Positions 9,830 to 18,930 of a DNA stretch of 54,361 nucleotides are shown here, one piece after another. Numbering within the stretch: position 1 is the first letter of the stretch; the number at the start of each line of letters is the position of its first letter. The stretch covers positions 1 to 54,361 of the forward strand of contig FR902979.1 in assembly GCA_000438155.1 (NCBI GenBank), read 5' to 3'. The position numbers and the translations under genes were made by a program. This DNA is from Firmicutes bacterium CAG:95 (GTDB lineage: Bacteria > Bacillota > Clostridia > Lachnospirales > Lachnospiraceae). The notes below the pieces were generated by a model, which worked only from the letters and a program-made list of their open reading frames with translations, was not told the DNA's origin and did not search any database.

Positions 9830-10951
9830 TCACATTTCATATGGAGATCTAGGAATTGCATAGCATACTGTATCAGCCATATTCCACATATGATGCGCAA
9901 ATTGAATCTGATATTTTTTATTCAATTTTTTTATCAATAACGGGATCTCCCATAAATGATTCAGTTCATGATATGCCGATATAGCTAAAACTGGTTCTTG
10001 CAATTTAATTATCGTACTAGCACCATACAAAGCTCTGATTTCAGCTCCCTCTATATCCATTTTTATAAAATCCACTTTTTCTTTCTCTAAGACATGATCC
10101 AACGAATCCGCATTAACCTTGATAGTTTTATAGTCTTCATTTTCACTCTTCACAACTTTACCACTTACCCCAACTCCTGATATAACATCATTTTGAAAAC
10201 AAAGCACCTCTTTCGTATCCCATACTCCCAAATTGTAAGCAAAAGCATTCCATTTCTTTGCTTTAATAAGATTTGAAAGTTTAATAAAATTATTTATATC
10301 CGCTTCAAATGCAAAATATTTATATTCTTTCTCACCAACTTGATTCACAAACTGTAGCAATGTATCTCCCTGATATGCGCCACAATCTACAAAATTTCCA
10401 CTTATGTTCGCAACTATTTCATTACCAAAATATTGATTATGATCATAGATATCCCATATTAATGAAATATTATGAGTTGCACGATGTAATAATACTTTAT
10501 AATATACTTCCTTAGAATGTTCGTCATTTAACATATTAAACACCATATTGATCTCTTTTTGATGATTACTTATTTCATTCCGAACATAATACGGATTATC
10601 TCCATCATATTCCCAAAGGCTTATTGGATCAATATATACATATGATATTCCCATTATCTCCAAACATTCATGCAGCCTATAATTTATATTAGCTGCTATA
10701 ACAATATAGTCTGTTTTTTTTATATCATCTACTCCAATTATAGGAACTGTGCAATATGTTTTTCCAATTAAATCACTATTACTATCCACAAAATAGCAAG
10801 GATTAATACCATTTCTTTTCAATGAGTAAAAAATCATTTCTCCTGCTTGTCCTGTCCCCCATATAGCCACCTGTACATTTTTAAGGTTATCTATAATGTG
10901 TATCAAATTATTCTGTTGTATATGTTGTAAGATTTTTTCGCAGAACTCCAT
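9830..10951 (-). CDS. FkbM-family methyltransferase with N-terminal Rossmann-like module
   Basis: I chose the ATG at 10951 because GGAG lies 11 bases upstream and overlaps the preceding gene's stop; a TTG at 10966 would also be in frame. Residues 27-105 hold the shared module (VAIWGTGQAG at 28-37, then CYFVDSNSD). The second half is an FkbM SAM-dependent O-methyltransferase with FVDCGAYQGDT as motif I and the family hallmark FIKMDIEGAE. FkbM enzymes methylate sugar hydroxyls in polyketides and surface glycans, so O-methylation of the flagellin glycan is likely. The codons are very AT-rich, like the neighbours from 8.7 to 17.2 kb. Confidence 0.82.
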   Translation of the reverse strand: MEFCEKILQHIQQNNLIHIIDNLKNVQVAIWGTGQAGEMIFYSLKRNGINPCYFVDSNSDLIGKTYCTVPIIGVDDIKKTDYIVIAANINYRLHECLEIMGISYVYIDPISLWEYDGDNPYYVRNEISNHQKEINMVFNMLNDEHSKEVYYKVLLHRATHNISLIWDIYDHNQYFGNEIVANISGNFVDCGAYQGDTLLQFVNQVGEKEYKYFAFEADINNFIKLSNLIKAKKWNAFAYNLGVWDTKEVLCFQNDVISGVGVSGKVVKSENEDYKTIKVNADSLDHVLEKEKVDFIKMDIEGAEIRALYGASTIIKLQEPVLAISAYHELNHLWEIPLLIKKLNKKYQIQFAHHMWNMADTVCYAIPRSPYEM

Positions 10952-10955
10952 AACT

Positions 10956-12236
10956 TTATTCTCCAATTTCCTTAATGAAATTTAATTGACATAGAAAATA
11001 ATTTTCTTTTTTTATAGTTTTGAACAATTCTTCAGCCGTTTTATTGGCTGTATTAGAAGTCACAAAAATAAATATATTAGGATGAATTGTTTCTTGACTA
11101 GGATACTGACTTACAATTCCATGAAATTCAGTGTTTCTTAATCCATCATAAACCGCTACCAATTTAACATTCAAATAATTCTTCTGTATAAATCGAAATA
11201 GCTCTTGTGCATTTTGGTTAATTCCCCATAGTGCATATTGGATATTATCATTTTTCCCCCAGTTCTTCTTAATATAATTCACTGCCTCGTTTATATAAAT
11301 CAGCGCATTATCATCACAGCGATTGCTATTGCTCAATTTAACGTCTATATCTCTTGCTATCACTTTTAACATTACAGCATTTTGTATTCTATTAATTGCC
11401 AAAGTGATCATTTGAGTTCTCAATTTATCTATATCAGTCTGACATGGATTCCAATCTATCTCACTTACTGTTTTTAGATCATAAAATGGCAATAGTTTTG
11501 ACAACCAACTAAATTTAAAAAAATTATTCTCTGCTACTAATATAACAGGAATTCCAAGTGCTAACCCAATTACAGCTCCGTGAAACCTTGAAGTAACTAT
11601 CATTCTAATTTCATTCTTATAATATCTCATACGTTCTTTTGCACTATTGATTATAGAATCATCTAACTTAACTTCATTATATGATAAATATAATTCATGA
11701 TCCAAAATTTCAATATCTTTTTTAATATAATTAGGAATATAGGGTTCTACAAATTGTGGCACATCAATAAAAGCTACTTTTGATTTTTCTTTTTCATTAT
11801 CTATCTCACATTCAATTGTAGCAACCATGCATCCTCCTATATATGCATCAATACCCTGTTTCAATAAAACATTTTTAGTTCTTTCATCACGACACCCAAT
11901 AGGTTCCCATTGTTTCAAATAATCCACCTGATTTCTTGTCAATTCCGTTTGTGCAAATGAAACTCCCAAAAAAACCGGTGTTATTTTTTTTGAAAAATTC
12001 AAAAAATCTTTTCCCATCATCTGTGGAAAAAGCAAAAAATTAATTGGTAGTACAACCTCTTCTCCATCATATGAGTCCAACTCATATAGATCAATATAGA
12101 CTATATCCTCAGAAAGTATTCCCATTCTTTCATATATCTGGTCTATTGAAATTATTTCAAAAGCATCCCCAATATTTACTATTCGTTTTTCTTTTCCTCG
12201 TGCCAAACCATTATGTTTCAAATTTGCATATTTCAT
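10956..12236 (-). CDS. polysaccharide pyruvyltransferase-like protein with C-terminal Rossmann-like module
   Basis: Residues 1-290 match the polysaccharide pyruvyltransferase family (CsaB/WcaK type). The recognisable parts are an early NIGD, IGCRDERT at 113-120, and the family hallmark VTSRFHGAVIGLALGIP at 214-230. These enzymes transfer pyruvate from phosphoenolpyruvate to sugar hydroxyls as ketals. The Rossmann-like module here is at the C-terminus (YALWGINQNA at 334-343) instead of the N-terminus, and its glycine pattern is degenerate (WGIN for WGxG). The overall length of 426 is about 80 residues more than the bare enzyme. It starts 12 bases after the radical SAM stop, with AGGTGAG upstream. 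Confidence 0.75.
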   Translation of the reverse strand: MKYANLKHNGLARGKEKRIVNIGDAFEIISIDQIYERMGILSEDIVYIDLYELDSYDGEEVVLPINFLLFPQMMGKDFLNFSKKITPVFLGVSFAQTELTRNQVDYLKQWEPIGCRDERTKNVLLKQGIDAYIGGCMVATIECEIDNEKEKSKVAFIDVPQFVEPYIPNYIKKDIEILDHELYLSYNEVKLDDSIINSAKERMRYYKNEIRMIVTSRFHGAVIGLALGIPVILVAENNFFKFSWLSKLLPFYDLKTVSEIDWNPCQTDIDKLRTQMITLAINRIQNAVMLKVIARDIDVKLSNSNRCDDNALIYINEAVNYIKKNWGKNDNIQYALWGINQNAQELFRFIQKNYLNVKLVAVYDGLRNTEFHGIVSQYPSQETIHPNIFIFVTSNTANKTAEELFKTIKKENYFLCQLNFIKEIGE

Positions 12237-12247
12237 ATTTATCTCAC

Positions 12248-13402
12248 CTATAGTTGTTTTGCAACAGGAACATACTTATTGTTAATATTTTGGTATCCAT
12301 TGCATCTCAAACAATAAGTTAAATAGCCCTTTTCACAGTATCCAGCGTTAAACTCTATGAATTCACTTCTGCGTCCTTCATTATAATCTTCAAGGTCAAA
12401 ATAATCTGAACTTTTTTCTTCACAGTATCCAGCAATTACTGCGGAAGCATGAACACTACAAAAATATAATTTCTTATTATATTCTATAGCACATAACTTT
12501 GTAATACATTTATTATAATGATCTACTAGATCTCGTTCATCAAATAACCCGTTCGAATGCTGTGGGAATCCGGTGTCATACCATGTATCCCATACACACT
12601 TTTCATAACGTATCTTTCTTCCTTCTAATATATCTATTAATTCCTGCATCTTCTGTCGTCCTGGTAGTGACTTAGAATAGTCAGAAAAGCGTACTATTAC
12701 ATTGTATTTTTTCATCAAATGTAAAATTTCATCCGATGGAATTATTATAGCATTGGTGTATACTTCAATGTCTTGAATTTTCTTACCATAATATTGTTCT
12801 CCTACCCATGACAAAATTTGAGCAAACTGTGGATGAATTAATGCATCTCCGCCTCCCAAACCTAATATGGCTAAATTATCTACCCACTGAAAATATGTGT
12901 TTAATTCATCCTTAATTTTCTGCAAGCTTCTATTTTCAGGCTTCTTTACATAGGGTATCAATGCCATACATTTTTCACAACGCAATGTACAACGTGTAGT
13001 AATTGGAATATTAAGTGAGACCATATATGTCTTATTCTCTTTATATAACATATATAATGAAGTAAATTCATTTGCATGAAAATAATTTTTATATTCAGTC
13101 AATCCCCATAACCTTAACTGTCCATAGATTTCTGTAATCCATCCACTAGCAACAATAATATGTACATTTTCATTTAATAACATCTCAAAAAAATATTTCG
13201 GTAAATACACATTAGGTTGTAAACTTAAACATTGTTTATTTTCATCCGAGTCTATGAATCCCTTTATATTAATTCTATCCTTAAATAACTCATAAAATGA
13301 CCTTCCAAAAGTACCCGCTCCCCATATATACACATCTACGTTCTGATCAAGTATACTAGATATTATTTTTTCATACTCTTTTCCTTTATTTTTCCATTTC
13401 AT
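12248..13402 (-). CDS. second radical SAM protein with N-terminal Rossmann-like module
   Basis: Start at the ATG at 13402, which has AAAGGAG 9 bases upstream; an upstream TTG is in frame but has no such site. The module is VYIWGAGTFG at 24-33, then FIDSDENKQ. The radical SAM cysteines are C138-x3-C142-x2-C145 in TRCTLRCEKCMA. Where the paralogue at 7540-8691 has GGEP, this protein has GGGD (183-186), an unusual SAM-binding loop. C-terminal cysteines (KLCAIE, YFCSVHAS, CLRCNG) suggest an auxiliary cluster. The two paralogues share long stretches such as FQWVD, HASAV versus EASAV, and EFNxGY. The substrate is unknown, and a sugar or sugar-lipid is inferred. Confidence 0.8.
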   Translation of the reverse strand: MKWKNKGKEYEKIISSILDQNVDVYIWGAGTFGRSFYELFKDRINIKGFIDSDENKQCLSLQPNVYLPKYFFEMLLNENVHIIVASGWITEIYGQLRLWGLTEYKNYFHANEFTSLYMLYKENKTYMVSLNIPITTRCTLRCEKCMALIPYVKKPENRSLQKIKDELNTYFQWVDNLAILGLGGGDALIHPQFAQILSWVGEQYYGKKIQDIEVYTNAIIIPSDEILHLMKKYNVIVRFSDYSKSLPGRQKMQELIDILEGRKIRYEKCVWDTWYDTGFPQHSNGLFDERDLVDHYNKCITKLCAIEYNKKLYFCSVHASAVIAGYCEEKSSDYFDLEDYNEGRRSEFIEFNAGYCEKGYLTYCLRCNGYQNINNKYVPVAKQL

Positions 13403-13440
13403 CTGCCCAAACTCCTTTGTAACATAATCCAACAATAAAA

Positions 13441-16113
13441 TTAACTTCTTTTTTTATATATTCCATTCGCAATCTCATATAATGTTTCAATTGGTATATC
13501 CGATATTCTATGCCAATTGTCCTTAATTTTTTTGTAATATTTATCATTTAATATTCCTCTTTTTTGCAAATCTATTAGTATATCTATACTACCTAGTATC
13601 CACGGAAATGATGCTGTTCTTTTAATAATTTCATCTTTCATAGTGTAACAATCTGGTAATTTTTCATTTGCTAAAATCCATTTATCCACCCAGGTTTCTA
13701 ATCTTGTCTTTCCCCACCCAGAACTGCCATAATTGGAATGAAATATTGTAACATTTCTTCCTGCTAAAAGACATATCAAAGGATTATTTTTTTTACTCAA
13801 CTGCTCAAATATTAGTAAAAAATGAAAAAAAGTTTGCCTATATTCCCCATTGTATCTTTCTCTAAAGCTCTTATAATCTATTTTAGATTTTATCATGGTA
13901 TTTACATTATAAATAGTTGTATCCATAGACGTTGCATAATCACCGCATCTATGATAAAAAACATTGGCATCGTCACATACGGAAATTTCTTTCTTATATT
14001 CAGGATGTCCAACATCTAAGAATATCAAATCATACTCTTCTGAAATAGCTTTGTACATTAATTTTAATGTTTTTTCTTCACACCAACACCGATCACGAAG
14101 ATACCACATATATTTGTATTGCTTTTCTATCTGATCAAGCATAAATATATTTTCAAACTTATAAACTGGTGACATCTCCGGATCCACCGCTATATAATAC
14201 AGGTTATCAAACCCCATGCCTTGATAGTTTTCTATTACTTTCTTTGTTTCATCATCCTTGCTGCTATCATAAAAATATACATCCAATGCATACCTTTTAT
14301 ACGTTTCTGCACAATGCTGTAGCACATCTTCAATCACATTGGGATGTCCACAGGTTGGCATACATACAACCATTTTATCCCCGAATTTGATATCATTCCT
14401 TTGCTTTTCGGCTATGCAGGTCCATTGAAGCGCAAGAAAATCTTCCGATCGCAGCATTGGATTTTGCATCTGTACTTTTTGAATCTTCTTCCGTTCCTCT
14501 GCAGGAATATTCAGCGGCTGAATTCCAGTCCAATCATCTACTGTCAATTTAGCATCTGAAAGTATTTTCTGTAAGCTATTTCTATCAAACAATTCATCCT
14601 GTCCAATTCCATCCACCACCCGTTCATAGAAAGCTCTGTTGAAGAAGCCAATCAGCAGCTTACCATCCTGTTTCAACATTTTAACAAATTCATTCAATAC
14701 TGCTATAGGGTTCTTTGTAAATTCCAGTGCCTCATTCACAAGAATTATATCAAAGGTTTCTTGCAAGTCATCGCCTTTCCACCCATCCAATTCCGCACAA
14801 ACTGTATCCGTAATCTGATTTGAAATTTGTGCCAGATATGGTTGCTGCTCTATTGCAAAAATCTGATCACGTGGAAATCGGGACTGCAAATAACTTAATG
14901 TTACTCCACACCCCATACCAATAGTCATAATATTCCAGTTATCTTCTGTATGATATTTTGTTATTACATCCAACAAATCCGTTCTAATTTCCAAATAGTT
15001 ACTATAATTTAAACCAATCAGTTTCCATTTCTCAAAGAATTTGTTCTGATTTACTTCCATAATATTATTATATTTTTCGGGTGCCTTGCCAAATGATTTG
15101 CTTCCCCAATGAATAATAAAACTGTTTTTGCACAAAACATTCCGATATCCCCCTAATATGATTCTCAGACAGATATCATTATCTTCAAAATTTCCCGGTG
15201 AAAATCTTTCATCAAGATACCCTGTTTTTTCAAGCACCTGACGTTTTAATAAAAGTGCAAAACCTACTAAGCTAACTTTATTCACATATGGTTTTTCCAT
15301 TGGAACATTGTTGATTTTTGCAAAGACACAATACTCTTCTTCTGTTTTCCCATCCTCAATAACAACTTGTCCATTAGATACATAATTGGACACACTACCC
15401 GTACTGCCAATCTGCTCGTCTTCATACAACCCCATGCGAAGCCAGAACAATGCATTTTCCGTCATGATTGTATCATTGTTCAACAACAGAATATCGGATT
15501 CTTTCTCTGACATCCGAATCCCCTGATTGCATCCCATGGGAAATCCACAATTCTCCTTGTTGCAAAGCAGCTTAATATCCTCCTGTTGCTTTAGCCATAC
15601 TACACTATTATCTTTAGATGCATTATCTACCACGATAATCTCTCGCGAACATGGTGAAGTTGTTCTTCTGATACTTTCAACACACGCTTCCGTCATCTCC
15701 AGTAAATTATATGACAAAATTACAATTGCTGCCTTCGGCACACGGATTCCCTGACGTTCAAAATCATTGAGTACTTCCTGAATCTGCATTCTATCTTCTT
15801 CTACTTCACAATGAAATAATGCATTTTCATAGCATAAGTATGCCTGTTGAAGATTGTATTCACAATAATAATCTCCTAACATCATATACAACTCATAATT
15901 ACTTCCATCTATCTGTAATCCTTGTGCAATATTCCCCCAAGCCTGCTCTTTATTTCCTAATGCAAATGCAATAGAAGCGCTAAAAATACATTGATAGATG
16001 AGCCTAATATCCTTCTTATACTCTGTCAATATAGTTTGAGCCTGTTCATATTCTTTATTTATCAGCGCTTTCTGTAATATCTTTTCTGTAGAATTTAATT
16101 CGTTTACTGCCAT
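13441..16113 (-). CDS. multidomain glycosyltransferase (TPR / GT2 / methyltransferase-like / second GT-like)
   Basis: The 890-residue protein has four visible regions. Residues 1-120 are helical and TPR-like. Residues 127-345 form a GT2 domain (VILSYNLLEMTEACVESI, then VVDNASKDNS, and NNDT at 212-215). Residues 395-545 look like a SAM methyltransferase fold (IGMGCGVTLSYL, then DIILVNEALEF). Residues 582-890 start with VVCMPTCGHP and look like a second GT-A domain that lacks a plain DxD. It may add and modify one sugar residue, or build a disaccharide step. AAGGAG is 6 bases before the ATG, and the preceding gene ends 12 bases upstream. No signal peptide is visible, so it is cytoplasmic. Confidence 0.75.
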   Translation of the reverse strand: MAVNELNSTEKILQKALINKEYEQAQTILTEYKKDIRLIYQCIFSASIAFALGNKEQAWGNIAQGLQIDGSNYELYMMLGDYYCEYNLQQAYLCYENALFHCEVEEDRMQIQEVLNDFERQGIRVPKAAIVILSYNLLEMTEACVESIRRTTSPCSREIIVVDNASKDNSVVWLKQQEDIKLLCNKENCGFPMGCNQGIRMSEKESDILLLNNDTIMTENALFWLRMGLYEDEQIGSTGSVSNYVSNGQVVIEDGKTEEEYCVFAKINNVPMEKPYVNKVSLVGFALLLKRQVLEKTGYLDERFSPGNFEDNDICLRIILGGYRNVLCKNSFIIHWGSKSFGKAPEKYNNIMEVNQNKFFEKWKLIGLNYSNYLEIRTDLLDVITKYHTEDNWNIMTIGMGCGVTLSYLQSRFPRDQIFAIEQQPYLAQISNQITDTVCAELDGWKGDDLQETFDIILVNEALEFTKNPIAVLNEFVKMLKQDGKLLIGFFNRAFYERVVDGIGQDELFDRNSLQKILSDAKLTVDDWTGIQPLNIPAEERKKIQKVQMQNPMLRSEDFLALQWTCIAEKQRNDIKFGDKMVVCMPTCGHPNVIEDVLQHCAETYKRYALDVYFYDSSKDDETKKVIENYQGMGFDNLYYIAVDPEMSPVYKFENIFMLDQIEKQYKYMWYLRDRCWCEEKTLKLMYKAISEEYDLIFLDVGHPEYKKEISVCDDANVFYHRCGDYATSMDTTIYNVNTMIKSKIDYKSFRERYNGEYRQTFFHFLLIFEQLSKKNNPLICLLAGRNVTIFHSNYGSSGWGKTRLETWVDKWILANEKLPDCYTMKDEIIKRTASFPWILGSIDILIDLQKRGILNDKYYKKIKDNWHRISDIPIETLYEIANGIYKKRS

Positions 16114-16125
16114 TTAAAACTCCTT

Positions 16126-17157
16126 TTAATTCCATATGGAAATATCTACCCCTGACAAAATTCTTTTCGAATAAAAATTGGCTATTTCAACCATTTTTAA
16201 ATTTTCTGACTCTCTATTCGTAATATAACAATCACTATTATATATTACCTCTTGCATGGATACTGTTTCGTTATCAATAATTTGAACAGAGCAATTCACA
16301 TGCTCATATTTCATTAAGCATTCTAGTACTAATTGTAGATTATTTCCTTTATCTGCATTATTCCTGATAAAAACAATCAGTTGTCCATCCATATTGCTAT
16401 ATCTATAACAAAATTCATCCAGTATTTTGGGAAATACAGGAAAAGTACTTTGCATATCAGCTACACACATATATACTAATCCATCTACATTTTTGTTGAT
16501 AGGATTATATATCCTCTCATCCCATCTCTTTTTTTTATAAAAAATACTGACAAAATCACCTGCCACAAGTAACATTTCCCTTTGTCTTTGTTTAATTTGC
16601 TCAGGTGTCCAATCCCACCAGCATATAGTTAAAAGTTTTTGAATCACGTCTTCATCAAAACGATACTTAATTACCCTTGCAGGGTTGCCTGCCACAACTG
16701 CATATGGTGGAACATCCTTGGTAACCACTGCATCAGCCCCTATCACCGCACCATTATGTATAATTACACCGCCCATGATAGTAACTCCATGTCCAATCCA
16801 TACATCATTTTCTATCAGAATCTGTCCCTTTCTTTGCACCCTGTACTTATCATAGCTACTATTGGGATTTTCTACATTCTTCAATTCTTCAACTGCACCC
16901 ATAAAAACATATTTATAGTCATGCATTAAATCTATCATAAACAAGATATCCTCAGCCAAAGCGCAATACTTACCTATTTGTAAATTGTAACACCCATCCG
17001 ATACGTGATAATTCAACGAAGTTTCAATTTTAGCACCTGAAACGTAACTTCCACGATCAATCTGCATAACCGGAAACCCTTCAAACTCTGAAAAGTCCAT
17101 TGTAAATTCTGTTTGCTTTTTAATTTCATAGGGATCAACATGTATATCGATAAACAT
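16126..17157 (-). CDS. hexapeptide-repeat acyltransferase with extra C-terminal domain
   Basis: Residues 30-195 are a left-handed beta-helix acyltransferase of the CatB/xenobiotic-acetyltransferase type. The typical run is VWIGHGVTIMGGV and GADAVVTKDVPPYAVVAGNPA, followed by the CWWDW helix. Such enzymes O- or N-acetylate sugars with acetyl-CoA. Residues 210-343 form a second domain not found in normal CatB-like enzymes. It ends with YNSDCYITNRESENLKMVEIA, which resembles the nucleotide-binding half of GT-B glycosyltransferases, so the protein may be an acetyltransferase fused to a degenerate glycosyltransferase-like domain. The SD is AAGGAG. It sits 9 bases after the TPP enzyme. Confidence 0.72.
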   Translation of the reverse strand: MFIDIHVDPYEIKKQTEFTMDFSEFEGFPVMQIDRGSYVSGAKIETSLNYHVSDGCYNLQIGKYCALAEDILFMIDLMHDYKYVFMGAVEELKNVENPNSSYDKYRVQRKGQILIENDVWIGHGVTIMGGVIIHNGAVIGADAVVTKDVPPYAVVAGNPARVIKYRFDEDVIQKLLTICWWDWTPEQIKQRQREMLLVAGDFVSIFYKKKRWDERIYNPINKNVDGLVYMCVADMQSTFPVFPKILDEFCYRYSNMDGQLIVFIRNNADKGNNLQLVLECLMKYEHVNCSVQIIDNETVSMQEVIYNSDCYITNRESENLKMVEIANFYSKRILSGVDISIWN

Positions 17158-17166
17158 ACTCTCTCC

Positions 17167-18930
17167 TTAGTCTACATCAGGCCACATTTTCTCCAACGGG
17201 TATGACTCCATAGTTCCATCCTCATGTACAATTGTTTTTGTTCTGGGCGAAACCGTTTCATCCGGTGAGATCATCAATTCACACAGTACCGGTCCTTCTG
17301 TATTTAATACATTATCTATTTGCTCCTCCAACTGCTGCTTATTCATAATCCGAAATGTTTTTAAACCATATGCTTCAGCCACTTTTACAGTATCCGGCAT
17401 ACTTAGTCCACTGGATTCACCACTTGCCACTTGAAATCCACCAAAATTATTGTTCTGCATGGAGCGAATACTTGCATACCCCTGATTATTCCAAATAAAG
17501 ATCTTTACCGGAAGCTGTAGCCGTACGATTGTCTCCAATTCCTGAATATTCATTTGAAATGCGCCATCACCATTAATTAGAACGGTTCTTCGTCTTTCAT
17601 TTGCCAGACATGCACCTATAGAATAGGGCAGTCCAAATCCCATAGATCCTAGACCAGCTGCATTTTTCATCTTTTGTCCCCGTTTCGGACTAAAAGCCTG
17701 ATAGGTGATTTCTCCGGCGGCTCCGGAGCTCTCAGGTACGATTACATCCTGCACAGTTGTATGTTGGCATAGCAGTTCCGTAAAATAATAAGCACTCACA
17801 ACTCCCTGTACTTTCCTATGTGCATCTGTTACAGAAGGATATTTCTTCCTCAGCATATGTCCATACATATTCCATGATTTCCAATTCTCAATCTGTTGAT
17901 TTATCTCATCATCAGTAGCAACGGTGTCAAACAAACTGCGAATATAATCTCCGGCATCACATGCCTGCATTGCCTCTACCTGTGTGAGTTTCATGCGGTC
18001 CAGCTCATGTTGATCAATATCTACCACGATCTTTTGGGCTGACATTCCAAAATGAGCTTCATTAAAGGCCGTAAGACTGGTATCTAAACGGCTTCCGATA
18101 GAAATCAGTGCATCGGCAGATTGCAAAATCAAATTGGCACCACGATCTCCCATTCCACCAGGATGTCCAACATAAAGTTCATCATCCTCCCCCAACATAT
18201 CTATAGTTTTCCATGTTGTAAGTACCGGAATCGGCAATACCTCCAACAATCTATAAAAGTCATCTGCTGCATTGGCAAGTTTAATTCCATTACCTGCCAG
18301 AATAACTGGTTTCTTTGCCTGTTTTAATAAAGCAACCGTTTTGGTGATAATTTCCGTCAGATCCGGTTTAACCTCGGGTTCTTCAATATATGCTTCCAGT
18401 TCATCCGGTTCAATCATTGCAGCCTGTACGTCCAAAGGAATCGAAAGCCATACCGGTCCAGGTCTTCCTGTTACAGCCTCGTGATAGGCTCTTTCCATAT
18501 GATAACGGATTCTCGCCGGATCCATAACCTGTACGGCATACTTTGTAATTGGCCGCACCATATCTATAATCTGAACCTCCTGAGAACCAATCTGCCGGAC
18601 TCCGGTATTTCCTATAAGATCCGCTCTTTTGGCCTGTCCGGAAATTATAAACATTGGAGTAGAATCAATCCATCCTGCCGTTACTCCGGTAATTGCATTC
18701 GTTGCTCCTGGTCCTGAAGTAGTAAGGCAAACTCCTATTTTATTAGTATGTTGTGCATATGCCTCTGCTGCAATAGCAGCTGCCTGTTCATGTAATGTAC
18801 AAACATATTGTATTCCTGATTTTCCAAGAGAATCATCCAGATGCATAGCCCCACCTCCGGGAAGCATAAATGCATACTCTACACCTTTCTTTTTCAAAAA
18901 CTGAAAAACATAATCAGATAATTTTAGCAT
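17167..18930 (-). CDS. thiamine diphosphate-dependent acetolactate synthase-like enzyme
   Basis: The 587-residue protein has the three-domain layout of acetolactate synthase. The catalytic glutamate is E48 (TLHEQAAA), and the ThDP/Mg2+ motif is NGDGAFQMN followed by WNNQGY in the C-terminal third. It has no adjacent small regulatory subunit and no other branched-chain amino acid genes, so biosynthesis of valine or isoleucine is unlikely. YerE, an enzyme of this family, adds a two-carbon branch from pyruvate to CDP-4-keto-3,6-dideoxyglucose in yersiniose synthesis, and the window encodes exactly that substrate pathway (RfbFGH). Its start overlaps the KdsC-GmhA stop by 7 bases, so it is also coupled to the ulosonate genes. 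The substrate is therefore open. Confidence 0.85.
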   Translation of the reverse strand: MLKLSDYVFQFLKKKGVEYAFMLPGGGAMHLDDSLGKSGIQYVCTLHEQAAAIAAEAYAQHTNKIGVCLTTSGPGATNAITGVTAGWIDSTPMFIISGQAKRADLIGNTGVRQIGSQEVQIIDMVRPITKYAVQVMDPARIRYHMERAYHEAVTGRPGPVWLSIPLDVQAAMIEPDELEAYIEEPEVKPDLTEIITKTVALLKQAKKPVILAGNGIKLANAADDFYRLLEVLPIPVLTTWKTIDMLGEDDELYVGHPGGMGDRGANLILQSADALISIGSRLDTSLTAFNEAHFGMSAQKIVVDIDQHELDRMKLTQVEAMQACDAGDYIRSLFDTVATDDEINQQIENWKSWNMYGHMLRKKYPSVTDAHRKVQGVVSAYYFTELLCQHTTVQDVIVPESSGAAGEITYQAFSPKRGQKMKNAAGLGSMGFGLPYSIGACLANERRRTVLINGDGAFQMNIQELETIVRLQLPVKIFIWNNQGYASIRSMQNNNFGGFQVASGESSGLSMPDTVKVAEAYGLKTFRIMNKQQLEEQIDNVLNTEGPVLCELMISPDETVSPRTKTIVHEDGTMESYPLEKMWPDVD

